Counted from the stretch's first letter, positions 1 through 10,278 are shown. The stretch is 64,000 nt of DNA from Bacteroidales bacterium (GCA_016936355.1 JAFGYB010000066.1:62001-126000); one strand, 5' to 3'. The notes: a model not told the origin generated them from the letters alone. A program made the numbers and translations.

Positions 1-635
1 GTGGCCGGGAAGATTTGTCGGATGTGGGATTCGTTGTTTTTGTGGGCGGTTTCTCCAATTCCGATGTCCTGGGTTCTGCCAAGGGTTGGGCCGGTGCCTT
101 TCTTTACAACAGCAAAGCAAAAGATGCCCTCGATCGGTTTTACCATCGTGAAGATACACTCAGCTTAGGAGTGTGTAATGGGTGTCAGTTGATGGTGGAA
201 TTAAACCTGATCTATCCCGACCATCCGGAGCATATTGAAATGGAGTTGAATGATTCGGGGAAATTTGAATCCGGTTTTATCAATGTGAACATCCATGAAA
301 ACAATTCGGTGATGCTGAAATCCCTGGCAGGAAACCGGTTAGGTGTGTGGGTGGCCCACGGAGAAGGAAAGTTTAGTTTCCCTTATTACAAGGATAAATA
401 TCATGTTCCTTCGTCGTACACTTATGATCTGTATCCGGGTAATCCCAATGGTTCAGACTGGGGTGCAGCCGCTATTTGTTCCAACAACGGCCGGCATCTG
501 GCGATGATGCCTCATTTGGAACGATCTGTTTTTCCGTGGCAATGGGCTCACTATCCTGAATCAAGAAAAAGTGACCAGGTTACCCCATGGATTGAGGCGT
601 TTGTGAACGCCAGACAGTGGCTGCAAAAGTTTTGA
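1..635 (+). CDS. purL: Phosphoribosylformylglycinamidine synthase, C-terminal glutamine amidotransferase domain (5' truncated by window)
   Basis: Frame 3 is open from the window edge: GREDLSDVGFVVFVGGFSNSDVLGSAKGW, catalytic LGVCNGCQ, AHGEGK, YPGNPNGS, MMPHLER motifs. The TTG at 15 is not a real start. Confidence 0.95.
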   Translation, partial: GREDLSDVGFVVFVGGFSNSDVLGSAKGWAGAFLYNSKAKDALDRFYHREDTLSLGVCNGCQLMVELNLIYPDHPEHIEMELNDSGKFESGFINVNIHENNSVMLKSLAGNRLGVWVAHGEGKFSFPYYKDKYHVPSSYTYDLYPGNPNGSDWGAAAICSNNGRHLAMMPHLERSVFPWQWAHYPESRKSDQVTPWIEAFVNARQWLQKF

Positions 636-818
636 TTTTCGCTAAAGAATCTGGCTGAACCTTTTCACATTGTTGGTTCGTATCTTCTCAATTGCGTGTA
701 GAGAACCGGTGGCTGTTGATTGTTGATTTTGAGCAGGCAGCAAATTTCTTTTTCAATAAAAGGGGGACAAGTTTAATTTTTTATAAATTAGCCTCAATAT
801 TAACCAAATTTATTTACC

Positions 819-2417
819 ATGAGAAAAATTACAATTACCTTGCTGGCTTTCATGTTAGCCGTTAACCTGGGCTATGCAGGTGGTTTGGTGACCAATACCA
901 ATCAAAGTACTGCATGGGCCCGTATGATGGTACGTGATGCTTCAACAAGTATTGACGCTGTTTACTACAACCCGGCAGCGCTCACCAAATTGTCAGATGG
1001 GCTTCACATTTCTTTGAGTAATCAAACAATTTCTCAAACACAAACCATTACCAGTACTTTTCAGTTCCTGAATAACAAGACTTACGAAGGAAAAGTATCT
1101 GCACCGATTTTCCCTGATGTTTACGTGGCTTACAAAACAGGTCGCTGGGCATTTTCTTTGGGTTTCATGCCGATTGGTGGTGGTGGTGGCGCCGAATTCG
1201 CCACAGGAATTCCCATGGCTGAAATTCCCATTGCAGCTACCGCAGCCGGACTCTCAGGTTTGGGAGTTACCGGATATTCCATGGACATGTATCTGAAAGG
1301 ATCTTCCGTGTACTTCGGCTTACAGGCTGGTATCAGTTTTGCTGTTTCCAAAAACTTTTCCCTCTATGGTGGGGTTCGTTATGTGATGGCAAACAACTCA
1401 TACTCAGGTTATGTTAAAGACATCAGGTTTACTACTGCCGGAGGTTCTGTGGTTCCTGATACTTATGTGAATGGCGTTGCAAAGGGATTACAGGATGCTT
1501 CGAATGGATTGGCTTATCTGGTGAGCCAGGGTGCCGGAGCTTACACTTTAAGTCAGGCTGTTACTGATCCTACCCAATTGGCTCAACTCCAAGCTGCATT
1601 GACTGCTGCAGGTGCTACTCCTGATAATTTGTCTACAATGACTATTTCTGATTTGAATACAAACTTTTCACCCGTATTGGTTGCTACTTCTCAATACTTA
1701 AGTTCAGTAGCTCAGTCACTGGGTGCCTTGTTGGGTGATCAGCAGATTGATGTGAAACAAAAAGGTCATGGTTTTACTCCTATTTTCGGAGCCAATCTGT
1801 CGTTGTTGAACAACAAACTCGACATTGGTTTGAAATATGAATTCATTACCCACATGACCCTGACCAACAGCACCCCTGCCGGTAAAGGTTATTTGATTGG
1901 TATGAATACAGACGGTTCACCTATTTACATGTTCCCCGATGGTGAAAAAATCAATGCTGACATGCCTTCTATGCTGTCAATTGGTGTGAACTATAAAGTA
2001 AACGACATGATCTCCTTGCAGGGAGGCGCTCACTTCTACGGTGACCGCAATACCGGCTGGAAAGACGTGAAAAGTACAGTAGGTAAAAACTATCAGGAAT
2101 ACGGCTTGGGTGCCGAAGTTAATGTGACTCCCAAACTGTTGCTGAGTGCCGGTTATTTGATTACCATTACCGGTGTAAATCAATCCTATCAGAGCGATTT
2201 GAGCTACAGCTTGAATACAGGTACCGTTGGTGCTGGTGGTGCTTACAAGATCAATGATAACATTACCTTGCAGTTGGGTGGATACCTTACCAACTACACT
2301 CCAAAAACCTATGATTATTCCTACACTGTAGGTTCAACATCGATCCCATATAAGAATACTTATAAAAAGAGTACTTTTGGTGTTTCCGTTGGCCTCGATT
2401 TCAAAATTGGAAAATAA
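819..2417 (+). CDS. OmpP1/FadL/TodX-family outer membrane transport protein
   Basis: Signal peptide, then GGLVTNTNQSTAWARMMVRDASTSIDAVYYNPAAL (FadL N-terminal hatch-like motif); beta-rich C-terminus ending GVSVGLDFKIGK. Confidence 0.88.
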   Translation: MRKITITLLAFMLAVNLGYAGGLVTNTNQSTAWARMMVRDASTSIDAVYYNPAALTKLSDGLHISLSNQTISQTQTITSTFQFLNNKTYEGKVSAPIFPDVYVAYKTGRWAFSLGFMPIGGGGGAEFATGIPMAEIPIAATAAGLSGLGVTGYSMDMYLKGSSVYFGLQAGISFAVSKNFSLYGGVRYVMANNSYSGYVKDIRFTTAGGSVVPDTYVNGVAKGLQDASNGLAYLVSQGAGAYTLSQAVTDPTQLAQLQAALTAAGATPDNLSTMTISDLNTNFSPVLVATSQYLSSVAQSLGALLGDQQIDVKQKGHGFTPIFGANLSLLNNKLDIGLKYEFITHMTLTNSTPAGKGYLIGMNTDGSPIYMFPDGEKINADMPSMLSIGVNYKVNDMISLQGGAHFYGDRNTGWKDVKSTVGKNYQEYGLGAEVNVTPKLLLSAGYLITITGVNQSYQSDLSYSLNTGTVGAGGAYKINDNITLQLGGYLTNYTPKTYDYSYTVGSTSIPYKNTYKKSTFGVSVGLDFKIGK

Positions 2418-2436
2418 TCGATGATAAATTGTAATG

Positions 2437-2465
2437 AAGAGCCACGGAATTAATTCGTGGCTCTT
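2437..2465 (+). terminator. Rho-independent terminator after the FadL-like gene
   Basis: AAGAGCCACG-gaattaatt-CGTGGCTCTT followed by TCTTTTT; perfect 10-bp stem. Confidence 0.85.
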
Positions 2466-2481
2466 TCTTTTTACTTTATAT

Positions 2482-3177
2482 ATGAAACGTTTTGCTCTTT
2501 TCCTGATTCTCATTTTTATGACCGCCGGTTTGCTTTCGGCGCAGCAAATACAGAATGATCCCTATTTTGCCGTGTCAACGCACCCCATTACGGTTATGTC
2601 TATTGGTTCGTATCCCGATTCACTGGTGCTGGTTCTGTCCATTGAAAATCAGTTGGCCAATGGATATTTCTGTGTGAACAGGAAAGTCTATGCCGAGAAC
2701 CTTAAAACCAAAAACAGGACGTACATGTTAAGCGAACGGGGACTTCCTTATTGTCCGGAGGTGTACCACTTTAAATGGAAAGGAGAGCAGAAAATCTTTT
2801 ATCTGGTGTTTCCTTCTTTAGGGAAAGATGTTCGTTACGTAAATGTGGTGGAGGATTGTAAGGATCAGTGTTTTGAATTGTTTGGACTGGTACTGGATCC
2901 AAAAATGAATGCAGAGATTAATAGAGCATATGATGCCTATAAGATCGGTAATACTTCCGAGGCACTGAATCTTTTTGAGCATGTGATCCAAACATATCCT
3001 GATTATCCGTACGGAACTTTTGTGGATCATGTAATCAAAATTTTATTGGAACAAGGCCAGTATAAGGAAGCGGGAAAGTGGTACAAAAAACTACAATTTT
3101 CCAGTTTTCTGGACAAAAAACCTCTTCTGATCCAGGTACGTTCCTACGAAGGTTTTGACCGGATCCCTCAAAATTAA
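2482..3177 (+). CDS. Secreted TPR-like hypothetical protein
   Basis: Signal peptide MKRFALFLILIFMTAGLLSAQQ; C-terminal TPR-like YKIGNTSEALNLFEHVIQTYPDYPYG. Start moved from 2434 to 2482 because 2434 lies at the upstream terminator. Confidence 0.7.
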   Translation: MKRFALFLILIFMTAGLLSAQQIQNDPYFAVSTHPITVMSIGSYPDSLVLVLSIENQLANGYFCVNRKVYAENLKTKNRTYMLSERGLPYCPEVYHFKWKGEQKIFYLVFPSLGKDVRYVNVVEDCKDQCFELFGLVLDPKMNAEINRAYDAYKIGNTSEALNLFEHVIQTYPDYPYGTFVDHVIKILLEQGQYKEAGKWYKKLQFSSFLDKKPLLIQVRSYEGFDRIPQN

Positions 3178-3224
3178 CCTGTATTGACAGGCGGTTCTGT
3201 CGTTTTCATCTATGGAAAATTTCA

Positions 3225-3232
3225 TAGTTTTG
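3225..3232 (+). promoter_or_regulatory. Candidate Bacteroidota -7 box (TAGTTTTG)
   Basis: Matches TAnnTTTG, 22 nt upstream of the TonB receptor ATG; no clear -33 element seen. Confidence 0.4.
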
Positions 3233-3254
3233 CCGCCTTTTCAATAGGGAAAAT

Positions 3255-5231
3255 ATGAAGTTTCGAATTCTTTTAGTAATTCTTTTTGTGGGGATCAGGC
3301 TTTCCGTGTCCGCACAAAATGATACCATCATAAAACTCTCAGAGGTTAAGATTACGACACCTGCAAATCCGGTTCTCTTTGACCGGAGCGGACGATTTAT
3401 TCAGGTGATCGGTCAACACGAAATTAAATCAGCACCGGTGAATAATCTGGAGGGCATCCTGAGTCAGTTCAACGGTTTTGATGTGCGCAGCCGTGGACCG
3501 TTTGGCGTACAATCCGACTTAAGCATACGGGGCGGTTCTTTTGATCAGAATGTGATTCTGCTCAATGGTATTCCCTTGGATGATCCTCAAACCGGACACA
3601 ATGCACTGGATTTTTCTCTGGCTCCCGATAACATTAAAAAAATTGAAGCCATCCTGGGGCCGTCCTCCCGATGGTTCGGACCCAATGCTTTCTCGGGTGG
3701 GATCAATATAATTACCCAACCGGATAGCACGAACAAACTGGATCTTCATATAACAGGTGGCCAATACGGTTTGTTTTCAGGTTTGTTGTCCGGCAACTAT
3801 CACTGGGGTAAAATAAAAAACCTGACTTCGGTTCGGTACAGTCGGGACGATGGCTATCAGAGAGATACCGATTTTAAAACAGCCGGACTGTTTCACCAAT
3901 CAGTATACCACTACAAGCATACCCTGATGCAGCTTCAGCTATCTTTTCAGGACAAGGCCTACGGTGCCTATGGATATTATACGGCGCAGTATCCCGATCA
4001 GTTTGAACATACACGAAACCTGTTTTCTTCTTTCGATGTTTCAACCGGGCATAAGATCAAGTGGGAGGGAAGTGTTTCCTGGCACAGAATGTACGATCGT
4101 TTCGAACTGTTCAGGCAGGGAAAAAACTGGTACGAGAAACAAGGCAACTGGTATGTCATGGGGCAGGATAGTGCGGGTTATCATACCCCTTTTGGTTTTT
4201 TCCCCTACACGGGCCCCAATTTTCACCGCACTGATGTGTTTTATGGTCGCGGACAAATGCATTTTTCATCGGTTTTGGGAAAGAGTGCCGTCAGTGTATC
4301 GTTCAAAAAAGATCACATTATTAGTAATGTGTTGGGCACTGTAACCACCGATACCCTTTATTCTTCCGGTGGGGCTTTTTACGATCACAGTGCTGAACGA
4401 AGCGAAATAAATCTGAATGCCAACCAGTTGTATTCGAAAGGTGCTTTTAGTGCCTCGGCAGGCTTCAACCTTTTTTATAATAATCAGTTTGGAATGCTTT
4501 TTTCACCAGGAGTGGATTTGAGCTATTCGTTAAACGCGCGGTACCGGCTTTTTGCTTCGGCAAACCGTGCCATCCGGCTTCCTACATTTACCGATTTGTA
4601 TTATCAGGGTCCTGATCACATCAGTAATCCTGACTTGAAAGCGGAGCAGGTAACGGGGTTTGAAACCGGAGTGAAATACTTCTCACGCCGCGTGGGGGCT
4701 ACATTTTCGGTATTCGACCGGTTAGGTGTTAATATGATCGACTGGGTTAAAGCAACTCCTCAGGATCAATGGAAGAGTGAAAATATTACCCGGTTGAATA
4801 CTTTTGGTTTGGCTTTAGCGGTTGAGTACCGCGCGCCCACAAGTCAAAAATTCCTTCAGTCACTCATCTTTAATTACACCTATTTGACAAGCAACAAAAG
4901 CGCTTCGGGTTTTATTTCACTTTATGCCTTGGATTATCTGAAACACGACGTTGGCATCATCATGACCAATCGGCTGGCAAATCATGTAACGGCCTCTTGG
5001 AGGGTGAAAGTACAAGACCGTAATGGGGGTTATTTTGATTATCAGACAGGTCGGGTTTTGCCTTATGAGACCGCTGTATTGCTCAATGCCAAGTTGAGTT
5101 ACAGATGGGGGAAAAGCCAGCTGTTTATTCAGGGTGATAATTTGTTGAACAAAAGAGTCCACGACATCGGAAGTGTTTTGTTACCCGGCATCTGGATGAC
5201 GGGAGGTGTTTCGTATCAGCTGGGCCCTTAA
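3255..5231 (+). CDS. TonB-dependent outer membrane receptor
   Basis: Signal peptide; plug motifs LSEVKITTPAN..., DLSIRGGSFDQNVILLNGIPLDDPQTGHNALDFSLAPDNIKKIEAILGPSSRWFGPNAFSGGINIIT; C-terminal beta-barrel. Confidence 0.9.
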   Translation: MKFRILLVILFVGIRLSVSAQNDTIIKLSEVKITTPANPVLFDRSGRFIQVIGQHEIKSAPVNNLEGILSQFNGFDVRSRGPFGVQSDLSIRGGSFDQNVILLNGIPLDDPQTGHNALDFSLAPDNIKKIEAILGPSSRWFGPNAFSGGINIITQPDSTNKLDLHITGGQYGLFSGLLSGNYHWGKIKNLTSVRYSRDDGYQRDTDFKTAGLFHQSVYHYKHTLMQLQLSFQDKAYGAYGYYTAQYPDQFEHTRNLFSSFDVSTGHKIKWEGSVSWHRMYDRFELFRQGKNWYEKQGNWYVMGQDSAGYHTPFGFFPYTGPNFHRTDVFYGRGQMHFSSVLGKSAVSVSFKKDHIISNVLGTVTTDTLYSSGGAFYDHSAERSEINLNANQLYSKGAFSASAGFNLFYNNQFGMLFSPGVDLSYSLNARYRLFASANRAIRLPTFTDLYYQGPDHISNPDLKAEQVTGFETGVKYFSRRVGATFSVFDRLGVNMIDWVKATPQDQWKSENITRLNTFGLALAVEYRAPTSQKFLQSLIFNYTYLTSNKSASGFISLYALDYLKHDVGIIMTNRLANHVTASWRVKVQDRNGGYFDYQTGRVLPYETAVLLNAKLSYRWGKSQLFIQGDNLLNKRVHDIGSVLLPGIWMTGGVSYQLGP

Positions 5232-5360
5232 GTATTGTTTGGTATGAAATAGGATTCGGGGATAATTCAAACAAAAACAGATTGTTAAATTCTCAGTAAT
5301 TCATAGTAACAAACCGGAAAGTAAAATTTTATATATTAGCGACTCATTCAAATTTACACC

Positions 5361-6119
5361 ATGAAAAAAACAGTTCTGATTACGGGAGCCACCAGTGGTA
5401 TTGGCTATTCCTGTGCTGAAAAATTTGCCGAACAGGGACATCGTTTGATCCTCACAGGAAGAAGAGAAGAAAGGCTCAATGAAATAGCTACTTCACTCAA
5501 AGAAAAATATGGAGTTGATGTATTGTCTCTGGTTTTTGATGTGCGTCAAAAAGAGGCTGTGGAGCTGGCTGTTCAAAGTTTATCTGACACCTGGTCCGAT
5601 ATCGATGTGTTGATCAACAATGCCGGACTGGCTGTGGGGCTTTCCACCATTCAGGAGGGCGATACTGATGACTGGGAACGCATGATCGATACCAATGTGA
5701 AAGGACTGTTGTACATCAGCCGTGCTGTGCTCCCCCTGATGGTGAAGCGCAAGAAAGGTCATGTGGTAAATATTGGTTCCATCGCCGGTAAAGAAGTCTA
5801 TCCCAACGGAGGCGTTTATTGTGCCACCAAACATGCTGTGGATGCTCTGACCAAGGGCATCCGTATCGATACGGTTCACCACGGTATTAAAGTGACCCAG
5901 ATTGCCCCCGGTGCTGTAGAAACCGAGTTCTCCATGGTCCGCTTCAAAGGCGATAAAGAAAAAGCCGATGCCGTATACAAAGGATACGAACCGCTGCATC
6001 CGGAAAACATTGCCGATGTGGTGTATTTTGTAACCGACCTGCCTTCTAATGTAAACATTAACGACCTGGTGATCATGCCTACCGCACAGGCAAGCGCCAC
6101 GGTTTTCCATAAAGAATAA
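5361..6119 (+). CDS. SDR-family NAD(P)-dependent oxidoreductase
   Basis: TGATSGIGYSCAEKFAEQGH (TGxxxGIG), NNAGLA, YCATKHAVDALTKG (YxxxK). Confidence 0.93.
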   Translation: MKKTVLITGATSGIGYSCAEKFAEQGHRLILTGRREERLNEIATSLKEKYGVDVLSLVFDVRQKEAVELAVQSLSDTWSDIDVLINNAGLAVGLSTIQEGDTDDWERMIDTNVKGLLYISRAVLPLMVKRKKGHVVNIGSIAGKEVYPNGGVYCATKHAVDALTKGIRIDTVHHGIKVTQIAPGAVETEFSMVRFKGDKEKADAVYKGYEPLHPENIADVVYFVTDLPSNVNINDLVIMPTAQASATVFHKE

Positions 6120-6167
6120 CAAAAACAGACGTTGCTTGCCTTGAGGGCAAGGGTAAAAAATTGAACT

Positions 6168-7940
6168 ATGAAAGTTAGAAGATTGTTTGACCTCATGGAA
6201 TACTATGAGGAATCATTTCTTCCCAAAGAGGATGTGCTGGCGGGAAAAGTTGAGGGGAAATGGGAAAAATTTGATATTAAGACCATTCGGGAAATGGCCA
6301 ACAACATCAGCTATGGTTTGATGAAGCTGGGCGTTAAAAAAGGCGATAAAATTGCTACGATTTCTCCCAACCGTCCCGAATGGAATATACTGGACATGGC
6401 CATTTTACAAATGGGGGCTGTACATGTGCCCATTTATCCTACGATTAGCGAAAACGACTACCGTTATATTCTGGAACACTCGGAAGTGTTGTACATTTTC
6501 GTTTCGGGATGGGATTTATACCGGAAAATCAAACACATTGTGCCGGATGTGCCTAATATCAAAGGGCTATATACGTTCAAGCATTTTGATGATGTTCCGC
6601 ACCTGCAGGAGCTGATTGACCTGGGGAAGAACAATGCTTTATCCAACAAGCTGGAAGAAACCAAGGCCTCGGTTTATCCTGAGGATATCGCAACGATCAT
6701 TTATACATCGGGGACAACCGGAAATCCGAAAGGGGTAATGTTGTCGCATGAGAACATCCTCAGCAACGTGATGAATCTGTATCATATTTTTCCGGTGGAC
6801 CAGTACAGTCGTGCGGTAAGCTACCTGCCCTTGTGCCATGTGTACGAACGCACCTGTGTTTACATCCTGATGTATTTGGGCGTGTCCATTTATTATGCTG
6901 AAAATATGGGTACCATTGCCGCCAATATTCTGGAAGTAAAACCCCATGTGCTCACTACTGTACCCCGGTTACTGGAAAAAGTGTACGATAAGATTATGGC
7001 CAAAGGCCGCAACCTGAAACCGGTTCCTAAAAAACTGTTCTTTAATGCGGTAGCTTTGGGCGATAAATATTCCTACGATAAAAAGAATCCGGTTTATCAT
7101 GCCCGCAGGAAGTTTTACGACGGCATCATTTTCTCCAAATGGAGAGCTGCTCTGGGCGGGAATATGAGGGCTATTGTTTCCGGAGGAGCAGCCCTGCAAC
7201 CCAGGCTGGCCAGGGTGTTCAATGCAGCCGGTATTCCGCTGGTCGAAGGATACGGGATGACCGAAACCGCACCGGTGATTGCCTGCAATACCTTTGAGCC
7301 GGGGCAGAGAAAAATTGGAACCGTAGGTCCCCCGTTGAAGAACATGGAAGTCAAGATCTCGGATCAGGGTGAAATTCTGGTAAAAGGGAACAATGTGATG
7401 ATGGGCTATTTCAAGGATCCCGATTTGACGAAAGAAACGGTTGTGGACGGCTGGATGCATACCGGTGATGTAGGCTATCTGGATGAGGACGGTATGTTGA
7501 AGATCACCGGAAGGGTGAAAGAAATTTTTAAAACCTCTATGGGGAAATATATTTCACCGGCTCTTATCGAAAATAAGTTCAAAGAATCACCGTTTATCGA
7601 TCAGATTATGGTGGTGGGCGAGAATCAGAAATTTGCTGCTGCCTTGATTGCCCCTGATTTTGAGCACCTGCAAGGCTGGTGTAAACTGAAGGATTGTCCC
7701 TTTGCTTCCAATGATGAGATCATCAAACACCCTGAAATTATTAAACGTTTCAAGGAAGAGATCAATAAGTACAACAAATTTTTCGGCGATACCGAAAAGA
7801 TTAAAAAGTTTGAACTGATCAACGATGAATGGACAATTGAAACCGGGGAGATCACTGCCAACCTGAAACTCAAAAGAAAATTCATTCAAACGAAATACGA
7901 AAACCTGATTATATCCATGTTTAACCAGGGCGCTGACTAA
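6168..7940 (+). CDS. Long-chain acyl-CoA ligase (AMP-binding)
   Basis: IIYTSGTTGNPKGVMLSHENI, GYGMTETAPV, WMHTGDVGYLDEDGMLKITGR, KEIFKTSMGKYISP. Confidence 0.93.
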   Translation: MKVRRLFDLMEYYEESFLPKEDVLAGKVEGKWEKFDIKTIREMANNISYGLMKLGVKKGDKIATISPNRPEWNILDMAILQMGAVHVPIYPTISENDYRYILEHSEVLYIFVSGWDLYRKIKHIVPDVPNIKGLYTFKHFDDVPHLQELIDLGKNNALSNKLEETKASVYPEDIATIIYTSGTTGNPKGVMLSHENILSNVMNLYHIFPVDQYSRAVSYLPLCHVYERTCVYILMYLGVSIYYAENMGTIAANILEVKPHVLTTVPRLLEKVYDKIMAKGRNLKPVPKKLFFNAVALGDKYSYDKKNPVYHARRKFYDGIIFSKWRAALGGNMRAIVSGGAALQPRLARVFNAAGIPLVEGYGMTETAPVIACNTFEPGQRKIGTVGPPLKNMEVKISDQGEILVKGNNVMMGYFKDPDLTKETVVDGWMHTGDVGYLDEDGMLKITGRVKEIFKTSMGKYISPALIENKFKESPFIDQIMVVGENQKFAAALIAPDFEHLQGWCKLKDCPFASNDEIIKHPEIIKRFKEEINKYNKFFGDTEKIKKFELINDEWTIETGEITANLKLKRKFIQTKYENLIISMFNQGAD

Positions 7941-8941
7941 GCAACGTATTTCATAATAAATTCTTTCAAAGGGCCGTACGACAACGAATCTGATGTGTTG
8001 AGGCCCTTTGTTTTTAAGTCCAGGTCGTGGATTTCGACCATGATTCTTTTGATATCTGTGATGGAATAATTACGGGCAGCAACCTGGTATTCCCGAAGGA
8101 AAAAGGAGCTGATTCCCAGTTTGGCAGGCAACAGTTTGGGGTCTTCTTTTTGAAATTGATGGTAGAGCAGCACCTTCACAAAAAATGAATAAATCACCGG
8201 TATAATTACAAAGAGCGGACTTTGTTTCGGATTGGATTCAAAGTACTGAACAATACGCAGAGCACGGAAGACATCCTTGGCTCCCAACGCTTTGTTTAAC
8301 TCAAAAACATTGAATTCCTTACTGATGCCAATGTGTTCTTCAATGTGATCGTTGGTGATGGTTTCACCGGGTTTCAGGCTGATGGCCAGTTTTGAAAATT
8401 CGTTGTTAATACGACTCAGGTCGTTGCCGATGTGTTCGGCCAGCAACAGTGCCGACTGGGGCTTGATGAGGAAGTTCAGTTCCTGTGCCCGCTGGGTGAT
8501 CCATCCGGGAACCTTGTCATCATACAGTTTGGCCGACTCAAATACCACCGTTTCTTTGCTTTTGGTCAGTGTTTTGTACAACGATTTCCGTTTGTCCAGC
8601 TTTTTGTATTTGTAATTGATCACCAGGATGGTGGTGGCCGAAGGTTTCTGAAAGTATTTTTCCAGGGCGTCCCATTGTTCAATCTCCTGAGCCTCCTTTA
8701 CGATCACAACCTGATAATTACTCATCATCGGGAACCGGCGGGAAACGTCTACCACATCCTGGGCATCCACATCCCGGCCGTACAGGATCTGCTGGTTAAA
8801 ATCCCGGTTTTCTTCATCCAGTGCATGGTGTTCGATATACGCGGTGAGTTCGTCAATGTAAAAGGGTTCCTCACCGTAGAAAAAGTATACGGGTCGAAAA
8901 ATCTTGTTTTTAAAATCCTGTAGAATTTCCCGTGCGGTCAT
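7937..8941 (-). CDS. holA: DNA polymerase III subunit delta
   Basis: YFFYGEEPFYIDELT, KTSATTILVINYKYKKLDKRKSLYKTL-type region, EHIGNDLSRINNEFSKLAI. Confidence 0.9.
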   Translation of the reverse strand: MTAREILQDFKNKIFRPVYFFYGEEPFYIDELTAYIEHHALDEENRDFNQQILYGRDVDAQDVVDVSRRFPMMSNYQVVIVKEAQEIEQWDALEKYFQKPSATTILVINYKYKKLDKRKSLYKTLTKSKETVVFESAKLYDDKVPGWITQRAQELNFLIKPQSALLLAEHIGNDLSRINNEFSKLAISLKPGETITNDHIEEHIGISKEFNVFELNKALGAKDVFRALRIVQYFESNPKQSPLFVIIPVIYSFFVKVLLYHQFQKEDPKLLPAKLGISSFFLREYQVAARNYSITDIKRIMVEIHDLDLKTKGLNTSDSLSYGPLKEFIMKYVA

Positions 8942-9711
8942 TAAAATCTCAGGTGTTTAACGGTCAGGCCTTTGTTGATGAGCAGTTCCAGTGATTTGAT
9001 CCCGATCTGAACATGTTGTTCCACATAATCAGCACTGACTTTCTTGTCGCTTTCGCTTGTTTTGATTCCTTCGGGAACCATGGGCTGATCGGATACCAGC
9101 AACAGGGCACCGGTGGGAATTTTGTTGTAGAAACCCACCGTGAAAATAGTGGCTGTTTCCATATCGATGGCCATACTGCGGGTCTGGCGCAGTTTCTTTT
9201 TAAACTTATTGTCGTGTTCCCATACCCTGCGGTTGGTGGTGTACACCGTTCCGGTCCAGTAATCTCTGGATGCCTGGCGAATGGTACTCGATATGGCTTT
9301 CTGCAAATTAAAAGCCGGAAGCGCCGGGACTTTGGTACTGAAGTAGTCGTTGGAGGTACCATCACCACGGATGGCCGCGATGGGCAGGATCAGATCCCCT
9401 ACCTGATTTTTCTTTTTCAGACCACCGCATTTTCCCAGAAACAACGCGGCCTTTGGGTTGATGGCAGAAAGCAGGTCCATTACCGTGGCTGCATTGGCAC
9501 TGCCCATCCCGAAATTGATGATGGTAATATCATCAGCGGTGGCGGCTACCATCGGCTTGTGCTCATCATAAACGGAAGTGTTTTTCAGTTGGCAAAACAG
9601 ATCAACATATTGACTGAAATTAGTCAGTAAGATGTATTCGCCAAAAGCTTCCAGCGGCATACCTGTGTAGCGGGGAAGCCAGTCCTTAACTATTTCCGAT
9701 TTCGTGATCAT
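8941..9711 (-). CDS. amn: AMP nucleosidase
   Basis: INFGMGSANAATVMDLLSAINPKAALFLGKCGGLKKKNQVGDLILPIAAIRGDGTS; SMAIDMETATIFTVGF; PUP family. Confidence 0.9.
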   Translation of the reverse strand: MITKSEIVKDWLPRYTGMPLEAFGEYILLTNFSQYVDLFCQLKNTSVYDEHKPMVAATADDITIINFGMGSANAATVMDLLSAINPKAALFLGKCGGLKKKNQVGDLILPIAAIRGDGTSNDYFSTKVPALPAFNLQKAISSTIRQASRDYWTGTVYTTNRRVWEHDNKFKKKLRQTRSMAIDMETATIFTVGFYNKIPTGALLLVSDQPMVPEGIKTSESDKKVSADYVEQHVQIGIKSLELLINKGLTVKHLRF

Positions 9712-9822
9712 AATTTTTTTACACGCAAATTTACAACAAAGTAGGCTTCGGACTTTTTATTTTTCATCGATTTTAAGAAAATAAGGTGTCCGGATTTTTC
9801 TATTTTTACCAAAAAATGAAAG

Positions 9823-10278
9823 ATGCAGTTGAATTTGCCGGATGCCTCCTTGCGCCATCGAACCAACGAAACGGGGAGCTTGGAAGTTTATGATGTTTTT
9901 CGGAAAAAGTATGTCCGGTTCACACCCGAAGAACAAGTAAGGCAACAGTTTCTTCATTTCCTGACTATCGAAAAGCGGTTCCCCCTGAGTCACATCAGTG
10001 TGGAGCGTCGGCTGTGGGTCAACCGAATGCCCCGGCGGTTCGATGCGGTGGTGTTTCGTCCGGATGGAAGTCCTCTGGTACTGCTCGAGTTTAAGGCCCC
10101 CTCTGTGAAGTTAACCCAGGCGGTATTTGATCAGATTGCAGCCTATAATTTTGTGTTGAAAGCCGATTATCTGATGGTGAGCAATGGCTTGGCTCACTAT
10201 TGTTGCCGAATGGATTATGAGAACCACAGGTACTCCTTTCTGGAAACCATTCCCGACTTTGGTGTGCTGGATGCTTAG
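9823..10278 (+). CDS. Orphan type I restriction HsdR N-terminal-like (PD-(D/E)xK) protein
   Basis: VRQQFLHFLTIEKRFPLSHISVERRL...RRFDAVVFRPDGSPLVLLEFKAPSVKLTQAVFDQIAAYN; D...ExK nuclease-like motif; no hsdM/hsdS nearby. Confidence 0.8.
   Translation: MQLNLPDASLRHRTNETGSLEVYDVFRKKYVRFTPEEQVRQQFLHFLTIEKRFPLSHISVERRLWVNRMPRRFDAVVFRPDGSPLVLLEFKAPSVKLTQAVFDQIAAYNFVLKADYLMVSNGLAHYCCRMDYENHRYSFLETIPDFGVLDA

Noticed and set aside
5580-6122. 180-aa minus-strand ORF opposite the SDR gene
   Set aside because: Antisense shadow with no recognisable motifs.
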